Shown here piece after piece: positions 47,234 through 57,742 of a stretch of 64,000 nt of DNA (the stretch's first letter is position 1; every line of letters starts with the position of its first letter). The stretch covers positions 204,749 to 268,748 of the forward strand of contig NZ_BAVZ01000005.1 in NCBI RefSeq assembly GCF_000576305.1. Reading direction: 5' to 3'. This DNA is from Paenibacillus pini JCM 16418 (GTDB lineage: Bacteria > Bacillota > Bacilli > Paenibacillales > Paenibacillaceae). The translations under genes were made by a program, and so were the position numbers. The notes beneath the pieces were generated by a model, which saw nothing but the letters and a program-made list of their open reading frames with translations, was not told where the DNA came from and did not search any database.

Positions 47234-47479
47234 ATGAGCGTACAGGATGCCATGGAAGAGCGGTTTGTTTGTGCAAAGTGTAGCACCAAGCTATGTGATA
47301 TTCGTGAAATATCCATGACGGGTGCAGGAATTAGTAAGATGTTTGATATTCAGCATATTCACTATTTATTTGTTTCTTGTAAGCATTGTGGATATGTAGA
47401 AATATTTAATCCGGATATTCTTGAAAGCAAAAAAAATGGGCAACTAAGCACAGTTTTGGATATATTATTCGGTGAATAG
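47234..47479 (+). CDS. DUF2082 zinc-ribbon protein
   Basis: 81 residues with two CxxC knuckles (FVCAKCST and VSCKHCGYVE) and the family block GAGISKMFDIQ. Annotated in databases as a predicted nucleic-acid-binding zinc ribbon; no experimental role known to me. Single gene. Confidence 0.8.
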   Translation: MSVQDAMEERFVCAKCSTKLCDIREISMTGAGISKMFDIQHIHYLFVSCKHCGYVEIFNPDILESKKNGQLSTVLDILFGE

Positions 47480-47633
47480 GTACAATATCAAAGATATGGC
47501 TGCTTTTGGGATACGGAAGGTATAATCCGGGACTTGTATGGACAACGTGTTGACATGAAGTTTAAAATTCATTAAGATGTCTAAGTACTTGTTACGGGTT
47601 TAGATCGGGGCAAGAAATTTAAAAAAACGGGTG

Positions 47634-47918
47634 ATGCAAATGTCTTACAAACCGATGATTTCGAACGTGAGAAAAGCCAGCAGCAATGACAAAGAAGGAT
47701 TGTATGAGTTCATTATCAACCTGGCCGACGGGACGGAGTGCCGTGCGTTCTTTAATCGTTTTCCGGAGTGGAAAATGACTAACATCAGCCGGTTGCAGAA
47801 GACTCCTTGCCCTGTATGTCGCAAAGATTTCATTTGCAAATGCATGGAGAGCTTTAAAAGTGAGTTGGAACAACAGTTGGAAGAACACCAATGGTTCGAT
47901 AAGGCAATCGCCGAGTAA
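47634..47918 (+). CDS. Conserved hypothetical protein with CxxC and CxC motifs
   Basis: About 94 residues. The C-terminal half contains CPVCRKDFICKC, possibly metal-binding, then a charged helix. ATG at 47634 and 47640 are both possible and no strong ribosome site decides. Followed by a terminator. No family recognised. Confidence 0.6.
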   Translation: MQMSYKPMISNVRKASSNDKEGLYEFIINLADGTECRAFFNRFPEWKMTNISRLQKTPCPVCRKDFICKCMESFKSELEQQLEEHQWFDKAIAE

Positions 47919-47940
47919 TACATTCGGCCACGAGATACAG

Positions 47941-47968
47941 GTGCGGGAGCAAATCCCGTGCTTTTTTC
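47941..47968 (+). terminator. Terminator
   Basis: GTGCGGGA pairs with TCCCGTGC, with a run of six T residues. Confidence 0.75.
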
Positions 47969-47998
47969 TTATATTTAGGTGGGGGAGGCTCAATTGGT

Positions 47999-48427
47999 AT
48001 GAATAACAATCTAAATCCAGTTCAAGGCCCATCAGGCCAATCTATTGTACTAATGGATGGTGTATGTAATTTATGTCAGGGTTTAACCCAATTTATTATT
48101 CGTAGGGATACTTCTGGATATTTTAAATTTGCTTCACTACAATCGGATATGGGTCAAAGTTTACTTAAGCAAGGTGGATTGCAAGCTGATGTGCTAGATA
48201 CGTTCGTTCTCATTGAAGATGGCCAGTATTACACGCGCTCAACGGCAGCTTTAAGGATGGTAAAACATTTAAATAAGCCATGGCCAATCCTCTATGGACT
48301 TGTGATCATACCCCGGTTCCTACGAAATGGAATATATAGGTGGGTATCACGTAACCGATACCGCTGGTTTGGTAAAGAAGATAAATGTATGCTGCCGACT
48401 CCTGAGATTCGGGATCGATTTTTATAG
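47999..48427 (+). CDS. DCC-family thiol-disulfide oxidoreductase-like protein (DUF393/YuxK)
   Basis: 142 residues with the family motif DGVCNLCQG (DxxCxxC) near residue 20 and a conserved C-terminal GIYRWVSRNRYRWFG block. Thioredoxin-like in fold; redox partner unknown. Short GGGGGAGG site upstream. Confidence 0.82.
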   Translation: MNNNLNPVQGPSGQSIVLMDGVCNLCQGLTQFIIRRDTSGYFKFASLQSDMGQSLLKQGGLQADVLDTFVLIEDGQYYTRSTAALRMVKHLNKPWPILYGLVIIPRFLRNGIYRWVSRNRYRWFGKEDKCMLPTPEIRDRFL

Positions 48428-48510
48428 TAAGAGAAGCCTTTCATATTCATGCACCACCCGGCATATGTTTATCAAGGTGATGGTTAATATGGAAAGGTGG
48501 AGTTATAAGC

Positions 48511-48734
48511 GTGAATCAAACATCGTCTATCCCTTCGGAATATGTGTATCCTGTAGATCCATTTGTTGTTCAAGTACTGCAATCCGTTATTGGTAAAGAT
48601 GTAGTTGTTGAAACCGTACGGGGGGCAAGTCGTGGAACTGTTGCTGAGGTTAAACCTGATCACGTAGTCTTAAAGAAGGAGATCGTTCATTCTTTATACG
48701 TATTTGTATGATTGTGTGGATAATGCCGCAATAA
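48511..48734 (+). pseudogene. YuzF-like DUF2642 protein, single-base frameshift
   Basis: GTG start behind AAAGGTGGAG. Reads DPFVVQVLQSVIGKDVVVETVRG... then breaks at GG 48678-48679, giving an out-of-frame end LYVFV. One extra G restores the family C-terminus KKGDRSFFIRICMIVWIMPQ and a 74-residue protein ending at 48734. Family members are small spore-former proteins of unknown function. Confidence 0.75.
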
Positions 48735-48757
48735 TAACACCTAAATTTTTGCAGAAA

Positions 48758-48786
48758 TTGTATTGTATTTGCAGAACAGATATGAT
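48758..48786 (+). promoter_or_regulatory. Predicted promoter ahead of the tad operon leader
   Basis: TTGTAT (48758-48763), 17-base spacer, TATGAT (48781-48786). A transcript from here meets the terminator hairpin about 25 bases later. Confidence 0.45.
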
Positions 48787-48817
48787 AAATTGCAATTAAG
48801 TAAATATGAATGAACGG

Positions 48818-48869
48818 AAGCACCGTTTAACAACCGCGAATAAGTGGTTGTTAAACGGTGCTTTTTTTT
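48818..48869 (+). terminator. Strong terminator/attenuator directly ahead of the tad operon
   Basis: Perfect 18-bp stem AAGCACCGTTTAACAACC (48818-48835) with its complement at 48846-48863, ten-base loop, eight T residues. Only 26 bases separate it from the first tad start codon, leaving no room for a promoter after it, so operon transcription must pass through it or start inside it. Confidence 0.9.
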
Positions 48870-48895
48870 GTTTTCATAACCGGGAGGGGATTTGT

Positions 48896-50064
48896 ATGGT
48901 TCCGTTAAAAATTGTTCTTGCGGTAAAGGAGATACAGTATGTGGAACCTCTGTTGGATTATGTGAATGGAACTGAGTATGGAGAGAAGATGCGAATATCC
49001 GCCTTTACCAAAACAGAGGCATTTATCCACTATATGAATAGTGATGAAAGGCCAGATGCTGTAGTGGCGGAGCTTCTTTTTTAGAAGCCTGGAGGCTGCA
49101 GGAGGAAGGTGCTACAAATGATTGTATATGGATGATACTTAGTAATGGCGAACCTACAAAGCTTAAGGGTCTTGCACTTGCTAAATATCAGCCATTACCT
49201 GAGTTACTCACTTCCATTCTTAACGTATGCCGAAGTTCATCTAAACTTCCATCGGCGAGGAGGAATGTTCAAGATAAGCAGACAGAAGTAATAGGTGTAG
49301 TTTCCGCTGTGGGGGGAAGTGGCAAAACAACGGCAGCCCTTAATCTTGCTAAGCAAATAGGAAACGCTGGATTGTCTGTATTTTATCTCAATCTTGAGAT
49401 GATCAATAGTAGCGCTATATTCCCCAGGAAGGGAAGGAATGTAGAGGATGCTCAAGGGCTTCCTCGTTTGCTATACGAACTCAAGGCTGCACAGGAGGAT
49501 AAGGAGGCTGAACCTGTTTCACTTGCTTCCTTCACTGTACATCACTCCGATATCAAAGCCGATTTGTTCGAATGTGTGACGAACCTAAAAGAGTTATTAC
49601 AGCTCGGGAAATCAGAAACGAATGAGCTTCTAGATTGTATCACTGACAGCGGGTCTTATGATGTTGTGATCATTGATACGGATTCGGGGATGAATAATCG
49701 TACCGAGACAGTTATCGAGAAGAGCGGACGGTTGGTTTGGGTCATGCTCGATGATTTGATCAATATGCATAAGCATGAGGAATGGTTCTCTTATTTAGAG
49801 CGAACGGAGCCCTCATTCTTTGAGGATATAAGATCCAAGAGCAGCTTTGTGATTAATCGATATGTAGGAAATTTGGTAAATGAATTGCCATCATGTATAT
49901 CAGATATTGATGGAGTTCTTCCGTATATCCCTTCATGGAAACAGAATAGTCATGAAGAATTGCTGCTCAGCTCTCCCATTTATCAACGGGATATACAGAA
50001 GTTATGTAGACATTTGCTTGGGGATGAGTTCGTAGTTCGCTTCGAGGTACATTCATATGGATGA
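48896..50064 (+). pseudogene. TadZ/CpaE-like pilus-assembly ATPase, single-base frameshift
   Basis: Cytoplasmic P-loop protein thought to place the Tad machine. N-terminal receiver-like region, then a MinD-like ATPase with VVSAVGGSGKTTAALNLAKQ. Frame breaks in the T6 run 49077-49082 after VVAELLF. One extra T restores LEAWRLQEEGATNDCIWMILSN, giving 389 residues. GGGAGGGGA fixes the ATG at 48896. Overlaps cpaF by eight bases. Confidence 0.83.
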
Positions 50065-51297
50065 GGAATTGTTCCGAGAATTGCGGCATGAAATTAGATC
50101 TGGTCTAGATGTAACTTCCGCCCTTGAGAATCGCGAGCTCATGAAGTTTATTGAACGGACGGTTTTTGGGCGTAGTAGTTTACAGCAGCTAACGGCATTA
50201 GAGAAACGAACGCTAGTCCGCCGAGTATTTGATTCATTCCGTGGCTTGGATATCCTACAGCCATTGGTAGACAATCCTTCTATTACTGAAATTATGATTA
50301 ATAGCCACAAGGATATTTTTATAGAAGAAAACGGCCAAGTATCACGTCTCGCACTCCAGTTTGAATCGCAGACTCGGCTTGAGGATATCATTCAAATGAT
50401 TGTCTCTGGAGTCAACCGGGTTGTAAATGAGTCTTCACCTATTGTGGATGCAAGACTCAAAGATGGGTCACGGGTGAATATCGTTCTTCCACCCATTGCA
50501 CTGAAAGGGCCTACCATGACCATTCGGAAGTTTCCAGAATCGCCAATGACAATGGAAGATTTGGTTCGTAGGGGGGCCCTGCATGAAGAAGCAGCCGTTT
50601 TCCTTCAGAAGCTAGTTGCAAGCAAGTATAACATTTTCATAGGTGGGGGTACGGGTTCGGGGAAAACGACGTTTCTAAACGCGTTATCTCAGTACATTCC
50701 TCCTGATGAACGTGTAATTACAATTGAGGATTCAGCAGAGTTACAGATCGTTACAGTTCCTAATCTGGTATCACTGGAAACCCGTAATGCAAATACGGAA
50801 GGTCGTGGTGAAATTGCAATTCGCGATCTAATCCGTTCATCACTACGGATGAGACCTAATCGCATTGTAGTAGGAGAGGTACGGGGGAGCGAGGCGCTGG
50901 ATATGCTACAGGCAATGAATACTGGCCATGATGGATCATTGTCTACCGGGCATGCTAATAGCACTCGTGACATGATCAGTAGACTAGAGACCATGGTACT
51001 TAGCGGTGCTGATTTACCTGTAGCTGTAGTTAGACAACAGATTAGTTCGCTATCGACATTTTTATTCACTTATCTAGACTGCGGGATCGAACACGCCGAG
51101 TAACTGAAATTAGTGAAGTGGTTGGCATGGAGGATGGTGAGGTACTGCTTAATCCGCTATATCGTTTTGAGGAGACTGGTGAAGCCGCTGGAAAGGTAAT
51201 TGGGGACCTACAGCCAAGTGGTAATGCTCTTAGAAATCAGGAAAAGTTGCGAATGGCGGGGATGTCCTATCAGCTCCTATGGGAGTGGAGGAGGTGA
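50057..51297 (+). pseudogene. TadA/CpaF secretion ATPase, single-base frameshift
   Basis: Hexameric secretion ATPase driving Flp pilus assembly. Walker A GGGTGSGKTTFLNAL, Asp box ITIEDSAELQ, Walker B RIVVGEVRGSEAL, His box DGSLSTGHANS. Frame breaks in the T5 run 51059-51063, giving stop after CGIEHAE. Adding one T restores IHLSRLRDRTRRVTEISEV and a 413-residue protein ending TGA at 51297. Start coupled to the cpaE-like gene. Confidence 0.88.
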
Positions 51298-51301
51298 AAA
51301 A

Positions 51302-52192
51302 TTGAAGCTTGGGAACCAAACGAGACAGAAGGATGAGAAAAGCTTGAGGAGAAAACAGGAAGTAGTTAAAGCTAGCTCTGATCCTTCCCGTAAGCATCGC
51401 AGCAATAATAAACTGGTGTCGACTCCAACCGAGAAGGTTATGCGTTCACGGCTTCCTGATTATAGTGTGTACGTACTTAGCTCAAGGCAAAAGTTACAAT
51501 GCATATGCTTTGGAGGAGCGTTATTTTTCGGCATAGGCTATTTATTCTATCATCATTGGATAATCTCGATGATTCTGGCCTCGGGAGCAGTCGTTGTTCC
51601 AAAATTTTGGAGACAGCATATGTTGAACCGCAGAAAGGCCTCTATGAATCTACATTTCAAACAAGCTCTCTATTCATTATCTTCTTCCTTATCGGCTGGT
51701 AGATCCGTAGAGAACGGATTTCGGGAAGCTATACAGGATTTGCGGATGCTAGATCCTGAAGCTAGAAATGATTTAATTACTGAACTCGGCATTATATGCA
51801 CCAGACTGGAATACGGTGAGCCAATTGAAGATGCTCTTCAAGATTTCAGTAAGCGGGCAGGTATGGAGGACATTACGAATTTCGCAGATGTATTCACAAC
51901 CTGTAAGAGAACAGGCGGAGATCTGGTTGAAGTTATACGCCGTACTTCATCGATTATCGGTGAAAAGCTTGATATTCAGCAAGAGATTGCGGTGCTGATT
52001 GCCCAGAAAAAGTTTGAGTCAAAGGCAATGCTAGCTGCTCCGATTCTGCTACTTTTATTCATGAATTTAACATCGGCAGATTACATGAAGCCCATGTATA
52101 GCGGTATAGGTATGGTTATTTCAACGTTCTCTCTTATTGGTTTTGGTGTGTGTTTCATATGGATTACCAAAATTATGAACATCAAAGTTTGA
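51302..52192 (+). CDS. TadB-like type II/IV secretion F-domain membrane protein
   Basis: 296 residues. Basic N-terminus (1-60), two membrane segments, GspF-like helical domain (SAGRSVENGFREAIQDL, VFTTCKRTGGDLVEVI), two C-terminal membrane segments. Platform protein of the Tad machine. TTG at 51302 follows GGAGGTG five bases upstream; a longer frame from 51200 overlaps cpaF and is rejected. Confidence 0.82.
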   Translation: MKLGNQTRQKDEKSLRRKQEVVKASSDPSRKHRSNNKLVSTPTEKVMRSRLPDYSVYVLSSRQKLQCICFGGALFFGIGYLFYHHWIISMILASGAVVVPKFWRQHMLNRRKASMNLHFKQALYSLSSSLSAGRSVENGFREAIQDLRMLDPEARNDLITELGIICTRLEYGEPIEDALQDFSKRAGMEDITNFADVFTTCKRTGGDLVEVIRRTSSIIGEKLDIQQEIAVLIAQKKFESKAMLAAPILLLLFMNLTSADYMKPMYSGIGMVISTFSLIGFGVCFIWITKIMNIKV

Positions 52193-52205
52193 TTGGGGTT
52201 GCTTC

Positions 52206-53077
52206 ATGAAGATAATGGCTGCCATATTGCTGATTGTATTAGTTGGGAGCTGGGTTCTATTAAATGCTCAAGCGGGTAGCAAGTACAGACGTATTACTAA
52301 ACTACCAATGGAGGGGATACGTTTAAGACCGTTTTTGCCTCCCATACTTAGTATTTTGGATAAGTTTGGAATAATGGCGCGATTTCCTATGTTTTTCTTT
52401 AAGATACAGCGCTCCATTCAGAAGGTTTATGGCAATCGCTTAAGTGCTGAACTAACAATGCTATATGTAGGGGAAATGATTAGTTACAGCTGGATCTTAC
52501 TTATGACTGGCTGTGTACTAACATTTATGCTTGGTGGCAATTTCGGCATGATTTTAGGTGTCATATTAGCTGTTATTCTTCCGTTGTCTATGGTAAGGGA
52601 TTTACATACCAAGGTTCAAAAGCGGGATCAGGACATATTGATGGAACTCCCAGAGTTACTGAGCAAAATTGTTCTACTTGTTGGGGCTGGGGAAACAGTT
52701 CAGAAGGCGATTGCTCACTGCGTTGAGCGTAGAAAGACGGATACAGATCATCCTTATATCGTGAACTGATCCGTATGACGGATGATTTGGAGGGGGGATA
52801 TTCTTTTCAACAGTCATTTGAGAATTTTAGTAAACGGTGTGCAGTTCAGGAAGTATCCGTATTTACTACGACGGTGTTACTTAACTTCCGCCGAGGGGGA
52901 AATGATTTCGTCATGGCTTTAACAGATTTATCGAGAGTTCTCTGGGAGAAGAGAAAATCCATTACAAGGACAAGGGGTGAACAAGCCTCTTCAAAGCTTG
53001 TATTTCCAATGGTAGTTATCTTTCTGGTCGTTGTTGTTTTAGTGGGTACACCAGCATTTCTAATGATGAATTTTTAG
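52206..53077 (+). pseudogene. TadC-like secretion membrane protein, single-base frameshift
   Basis: Second GspF-like platform protein. The N-terminal part (GAGETVQKAIAHCVERR) breaks at CCTT 52752-52755, ending YIVN. One extra base restores LYRELIRMTDDLEGGYSFQQ, continuing through FTTTVLLNFRRGGNDF and the final membrane helices; 290 residues in total. Spacing to tadB is 13 bases. Confidence 0.83.
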
Positions 53078-53086
53078 GAGGATGTA

Positions 53087-53278
53087 ATGATGATAAATAT
53101 GGTATGGGGAAGAATGAAGAGTTTTTGGAAGGAAGAAGAAGGCCTCGGAACACTTGAGTTATTGCTTATTATTGTTGTTATTCTGATTATCGCTCTACTA
53201 TTTAAGAAGGAGATTATGGCATTGATCACCAAGCTGATTGCTAGTATGAACTCTAAAAGTGAAGAATTTACGAAGTAA
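53087..53278 (+). CDS. Flp-type pilin
   Basis: 63 residues: short charged leader, cleavage-type motif EEEG then LGTLE (Glu at +5), and a hydrophobic stretch (LLLIIVVILIIALLF), the type IVb prepilin pattern. Probably the major pilus subunit, processed by the peptidase at 57197. AGGAGG site; ATG at 53087 or 53090. Confidence 0.8.
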   Translation: MMINMVWGRMKSFWKEEEGLGTLELLLIIVVILIIALLFKKEIMALITKLIASMNSKSEEFTK

Positions 53279-53930
53279 GCTAACATCTAGTCAGGGAAGT
53301 TTCACAATTGAAGCTTCCTTAGTGATGCCTATCGTTTTGTTTATCACTATGATTCTTATGTTCTTCGGTGTATATATCTACCAGCAAAGCATGCTTCATC
53401 AGATGGCTTCTGTAACTGCTGAACGCTCCGCCTATAGCTGGGATAATAGTCACAAAGACGCTGTAAGCGGTCAATATGCTAAGGGACAATATGACTCACT
53501 ATATTGGCGAGTGACGGATGATCATTTGCTTGGCACATTATTTGGTTGGGCTGTTTCCACGAATCAGGAATTGGTTGCCTTACCCACTTCAATAGGGGAG
53601 AGTGGATCGTTATCTTCCAGTAAATTAAGGGGATCGGCATCCGTAGTGACCGGGTCAATAGAAGGATCTATGACATATAAGAATTCAGTGATACAACGCA
53701 ATATTATAGTTAATTTAAATAAGGGAATATCTCTACCCATATTTCAAACCAAAGATGATGCGAGGCTGGTTACACAATCGAAAGCTCTTGTCGTAGATCC
53801 GGTTGAATTCATACGTAATATAGATTTAATGAGATACTATGGCTCCAAATTTAAGGGGGACGGTGGGAATACGACGGATCAAGCAAGCGCATCAAGCATT
53901 TTACGGAAAAACGTACCTACTAAAAAGTAA
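53259..53930 (+). CDS. TadE-like pseudopilin
   Basis: 223 residues. N-terminus has SSQG then SFTIEASLVMP, a prepilin-type site with Glu at +5, and one membrane helix; the rest is extracytoplasmic. GTG start overlaps the flp gene by 20 bases; weak ribosome site. Minor pilin or assembly factor. Confidence 0.75.
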   Translation: MKNLRSKLTSSQGSFTIEASLVMPIVLFITMILMFFGVYIYQQSMLHQMASVTAERSAYSWDNSHKDAVSGQYAKGQYDSLYWRVTDDHLLGTLFGWAVSTNQELVALPTSIGESGSLSSSKLRGSASVVTGSIEGSMTYKNSVIQRNIIVNLNKGISLPIFQTKDDARLVTQSKALVVDPVEFIRNIDLMRYYGSKFKGDGGNTTDQASASSILRKNVPTKK

Positions 53931-53971
53931 AGACAGTTCTTCATTCATTATTTCGACGGAGGGGTTACCGG

Positions 53972-56206
53972 ATGTTTAGCAAGAACCGATCCGAACGGGG
54001 TTCAGTATCTGTATTTTTAATCATTATCTTGGCAGCTGTATTTGCCTTCGTCGCCATATTTATTGACTATTCGCGGATCGCTGCCATGAAGGTTCAAAGT
54101 GAGCGTTTGGTTAGGGCTGCTATTCGTTCGGTTATGTCCTCTTATGATCCTGAATTACAGCAAAAATATGGTTTATTTGCCTTTGGGAGTAGTAGCGGAG
54201 ATCAGATTATGGCGGGGGTACTGAACGCGAGTATGGACAAGGGGGTACGAAGTGATGCCTTTAATCTAATTCCTCTAAAATTAGACTCTTCCTCTCTTCA
54301 GATGGATCGTATGTTAGGTGAGTATACGATTTTTAATCGCGAAATTGGAGAAGAGATGAAGTACAAGGCACCCATTGATTTTACACTTGAAGTAATGGGG
54401 AAGTTTAAGCCTTTATCTTCACCTATGAAAGAAGCATCGGACGCTGTTGATGAACTAACAAAGCTGCAGAAACTTTATGAGAAGCGAAATGGTGCGTTAG
54501 ATGCGATGCTAGCTAAACAGAGAAAGGCAGCAGAAGGTGCGGATAAAATTCCTATCATTTTAATGAACCCACAGTCAACTTATATTGCCGATGAATCGCT
54601 AGGTAACAAAAGTGTTGAATCAACGGCAGACATTGCTGCACAGTATAACGATTATGTGAGCAAATACAATGAGGATAGGCAGCGCGCAGCTAATGAGGAT
54701 AAACTATACACTGATGAAATTAAAGATTACCTCAGAGGCTCCTCTACGCTGTATATAGGTTTACAGTATAAACAAAGATCTATTCAAGCCGAGCATCCGC
54801 AACTACTAGATGAAGCTAAACAGCTATGGGAAGTAGCGAACAATAATAACGAGAAAATGAAAAAGGTTATTGCGGAGTCTAATCGTAGACCCGAATCCCA
54901 AGGTTACAATCAAGTTTCTGTCGGATCCGTAATTGGAGCACAGCCAGATCCTTCTGGTGATGAAGCAGCAATGATACGGAAAATTCGTGAACAAACAGAA
55001 TCATTGGTGCTCTCAGAAGATTTATTAAATGGTCTTAAGCAAGAAATAGACAATCAAGCACAGAAATTTAATTCAGTTATCAACGAATTAACAAGTGTTA
55101 TTTCTGCGATAAGTGGATATTCAGGAACTTCAGCAAATGCGAGTCAGATGAAGCAAACGATTATACTTGGGCGAAGTACAGTGGATAAGTACTTAATGAC
55201 TTACTCGACCAGTGGACCCAGTAATAAACTTCAACAGGAGGCACAGCAGTTGAATCAACATCGAGGTGCGGATAAGGAACGAAAGCAAAAGGAACAGCAG
55301 GGTGAGGCTAAGTTAAAGGATGCAGCAAAAATCTTAAAGAGTATTAATGAACTCGGCGAAAAAGCTAAGGAACATCTAGCGGAGTATAAGACGTTACAAC
55401 AGTACTTTGATGAGAACATGACCTTCAATCAACAATCAGAGGCCGGAAATTATCAAGGAGCAGACTTAGATAACGATCCCTATGATGCAGGTAAATCGGC
55501 AATGGATAATATGGACGAAGCATATGGTGCAATGGGAGGCATTATGTCGGGCTTCAAAGATGAAATTCTACAGAATGAATATGCTGCGCTTTACTTCCCA
55601 CATTTTGATTTGAGTAATCTGACAGGAGTGACGAAGAATCCTGAATCATCTGTTGGGGATGCGTTAGCAGATCAACTAAGTGTGAATAACCAGGAGCTGG
55701 AATACATTTTATATGGCTTCCACAATCCTGTAGGTAATATCTCAGCAGCATATGCCGAGATATTTGCAGCAAGGCTTGCGATTCGAACTTTGGAGGGACT
55801 TATAGAGTTTAGTAAGCTCGGGAATCCCTTACTTATTCTAGCTTCAGCTCTTTTATATGGTATCGAAATGGCAATCACGGATATGATCATGTTATGCGAG
55901 AAGGGTTCTATTGAGCTGTCAAAATATATGAAGGTACAAATTACATACCGAGATTATTTAAGGTTGTTTTTACTACTTCACAGTAACAACAATAAAAAAA
56001 TGTCGCGGATGTTAGCGTTGATTCGGATGAATACGGGTATCAATCCTGCTGAGTCACCCACCTATGCTTCGGGCGAAGTCAGAATAGGAATGAGGCTTTG
56101 GTTTCTGCCTGGTGTTATGAAGGCAGTTAGATATGTCGGCTCCAGTCCAGATACGGTGGAGGGAAGCCGTTACTATGCAACAAAAAAAGCGGATTTTTCT
56201 TATTAA
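53972..56206 (+). CDS. TadG-like protein (DUF5702 family)
   Basis: 744 residues. N-terminal ERGSVSVFLIIILAAVFAF helix near residue 20, then a long, largely helical extracytoplasmic region with predicted coiled coil (residues 130-480). A hydrophobic patch (LLILASALLYGIEMAI) lies near residue 620. Typical large accessory protein of Gram-positive Tad loci; exact role unknown. Confidence 0.75.
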   Translation: MFSKNRSERGSVSVFLIIILAAVFAFVAIFIDYSRIAAMKVQSERLVRAAIRSVMSSYDPELQQKYGLFAFGSSSGDQIMAGVLNASMDKGVRSDAFNLIPLKLDSSSLQMDRMLGEYTIFNREIGEEMKYKAPIDFTLEVMGKFKPLSSPMKEASDAVDELTKLQKLYEKRNGALDAMLAKQRKAAEGADKIPIILMNPQSTYIADESLGNKSVESTADIAAQYNDYVSKYNEDRQRAANEDKLYTDEIKDYLRGSSTLYIGLQYKQRSIQAEHPQLLDEAKQLWEVANNNNEKMKKVIAESNRRPESQGYNQVSVGSVIGAQPDPSGDEAAMIRKIREQTESLVLSEDLLNGLKQEIDNQAQKFNSVINELTSVISAISGYSGTSANASQMKQTIILGRSTVDKYLMTYSTSGPSNKLQQEAQQLNQHRGADKERKQKEQQGEAKLKDAAKILKSINELGEKAKEHLAEYKTLQQYFDENMTFNQQSEAGNYQGADLDNDPYDAGKSAMDNMDEAYGAMGGIMSGFKDEILQNEYAALYFPHFDLSNLTGVTKNPESSVGDALADQLSVNNQELEYILYGFHNPVGNISAAYAEIFAARLAIRTLEGLIEFSKLGNPLLILASALLYGIEMAITDMIMLCEKGSIELSKYMKVQITYRDYLRLFLLLHSNNNKKMSRMLALIRMNTGINPAESPTYASGEVRIGMRLWFLPGVMKAVRYVGSSPDTVEGSRYYATKKADFSY

Positions 56207-57170
56207 TTCTTTCATACAGAAAAAAGGACGTCGCAACTTTAGTGAACGAGGAAGTATGGTTTTAGAGGCTTCGATGGTATTGCCCTTATTTATCTTCTTT
56301 ATTATTTTCCTGATTTATGTTGTACAAATGACATTATACTCAACAGCGTTACAGACGACGGCCTCGGACACCGTTAAAATGGTTTCATCCCATATGTATC
56401 CCGTAGCTTTGGCGGTAGAAAAAGATTCATCTGAAGAAAGTGAGGGAGACTCCAAACAGAAGGGCAGCTGGACCATACCTAAGCTCTCTCTCACAGATTG
56501 GGCTGCCCAGTATACCGATTCTCTTCCCACACCTCTAAATCAGTGGATGAAGGATGCGGTATCCAGAGCTGATGAACCTCTTCAAGACCTCAAGACCCAA
56601 GTATCGGAGGCAGCGCTTGATCCGGTCATAAAGCCAATACTTAAACCTTTTATGGAAGATAGCATTCTTAACTATGATCGAATTCATGTATCAAATATTA
56701 AGGTACCCAATCTCAAAACAAGAACGGATCCCTATTTTGCAATTGAAGTCAGTTATGAAATGCCTTGGAAGATTCCCCTGTTAAATAAAAAGATCGTTCT
56801 GCAGGCTAAAGCCCAGGAAAGATTATGGATTGGACAAACAGATGAAGATTCATCGGATGGACTAGGAGGTCACGATGGGACTCCATCCGTTGTCCTTGAG
56901 ATATTAGAGAAGCCTAATCCTGCAATTGTCGGACAAAGAACCAAGGTTCGAGCTAAAATAGCGCCTAATTCAACAGCTAATTTGTCAGTATTCTATAAAA
57001 GTGGTTCAAGTACGGCCAAGTACCTGGGTGAACAACAGGCAGATGCTGAAGGCTATATCGAATGGGAATGGTTTGTAGGTACAAATACAACCCCAGGAAC
57101 ATGGCCGTTTGTGGTTACGACTGCAGAAGGTGAAAGAAGTGAAGTTATGTTTACAGTTATTAAAAGATAA
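56175..57170 (+). CDS. TadE-like minor pilin with Ig-like C-terminus
   Basis: 331 residues. ERGSMVLEASMVLPLF prepilin-like helix near residue 25. The C-terminal 90 residues (NPAIVGQRTKVRAKIAP...TTPGTWPFVV) look like a bacterial Ig-type beta domain, suggesting surface display or adhesion. Start at 56175 overlaps tadG-like by 32 bases; GGAGGG lies upstream. Confidence 0.72.
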   Translation: MQQKKRIFLINSFIQKKGRRNFSERGSMVLEASMVLPLFIFFIIFLIYVVQMTLYSTALQTTASDTVKMVSSHMYPVALAVEKDSSEESEGDSKQKGSWTIPKLSLTDWAAQYTDSLPTPLNQWMKDAVSRADEPLQDLKTQVSEAALDPVIKPILKPFMEDSILNYDRIHVSNIKVPNLKTRTDPYFAIEVSYEMPWKIPLLNKKIVLQAKAQERLWIGQTDEDSSDGLGGHDGTPSVVLEILEKPNPAIVGQRTKVRAKIAPNSTANLSVFYKSGSSTAKYLGEQQADAEGYIEWEWFVGTNTTPGTWPFVVTTAEGERSEVMFTVIKR

Positions 57171-57196
57171 TCCGTTATTGAGAGGGAAGGTAGCAT

Positions 57197-57709
57197 ATGG
57201 ATTTAGCTTTTGTTGGATGTTTTTTATGCTTAATCATAGCTTTTGTAAGTGATATCCGAACGATGAAAATTCCAAATAAACTAACTGTTTTTATGATAAT
57301 CAGTGGCATTATGTTTCAAGGATTAAATCAAGGCTGGGTTGGAGTATCATTTTCTAGCAAAGGATTGGTTGTGGGGTTCATGATTGTTCTTGTGATGTAT
57401 TGGATCGGAGCAGTAGGTGCTGGTGATGTTAAGTTATTTGGTGGATTAGGGGCTTGGATGGGTACGTTTTTTACACTCCAATGCATCATATATTCAGTTA
57501 TTTTTGCAGGGATTATTGGTCTATTTATATTATTATGGCGCAGAGAAACACTGAGTCGGTTTAAGAAAGTAGCTGGGGGTTTAGCAGGTTTTTTCATATT
57601 CCGCAGCTTTCATTTTTTAAAAGGAAATCCTAAAGATCAATTACATTTTCCGTTTATGTTGGCTGTATTACCGGGATATATATTTACTTATTTTCTAAGT
57701 AACGGTTGA
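57197..57709 (+). CDS. Prepilin peptidase TadV/CpaA
   Basis: Aspartic membrane protease of 170 residues that cleaves prepilin leaders. Catalytic Asp in SDIRTMKIPN and in GAGDVKLFGGLGAW; about six membrane helices. GAGGGAAGG site upstream. Confidence 0.88.
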   Translation: MDLAFVGCFLCLIIAFVSDIRTMKIPNKLTVFMIISGIMFQGLNQGWVGVSFSSKGLVVGFMIVLVMYWIGAVGAGDVKLFGGLGAWMGTFFTLQCIIYSVIFAGIIGLFILLWRRETLSRFKKVAGGLAGFFIFRSFHFLKGNPKDQLHFPFMLAVLPGYIFTYFLSNG

Positions 57710-57742
57710 AGTAAAGTATGTTTTAGGATGAGGTGATAGGAA

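Noticed and set aside
48806..48895. N-terminal extension of the cpaE-like gene starting at 48806
   Set aside because: It would be encoded by the terminator hairpin; GGGAGGGGA sets the start at 48896.
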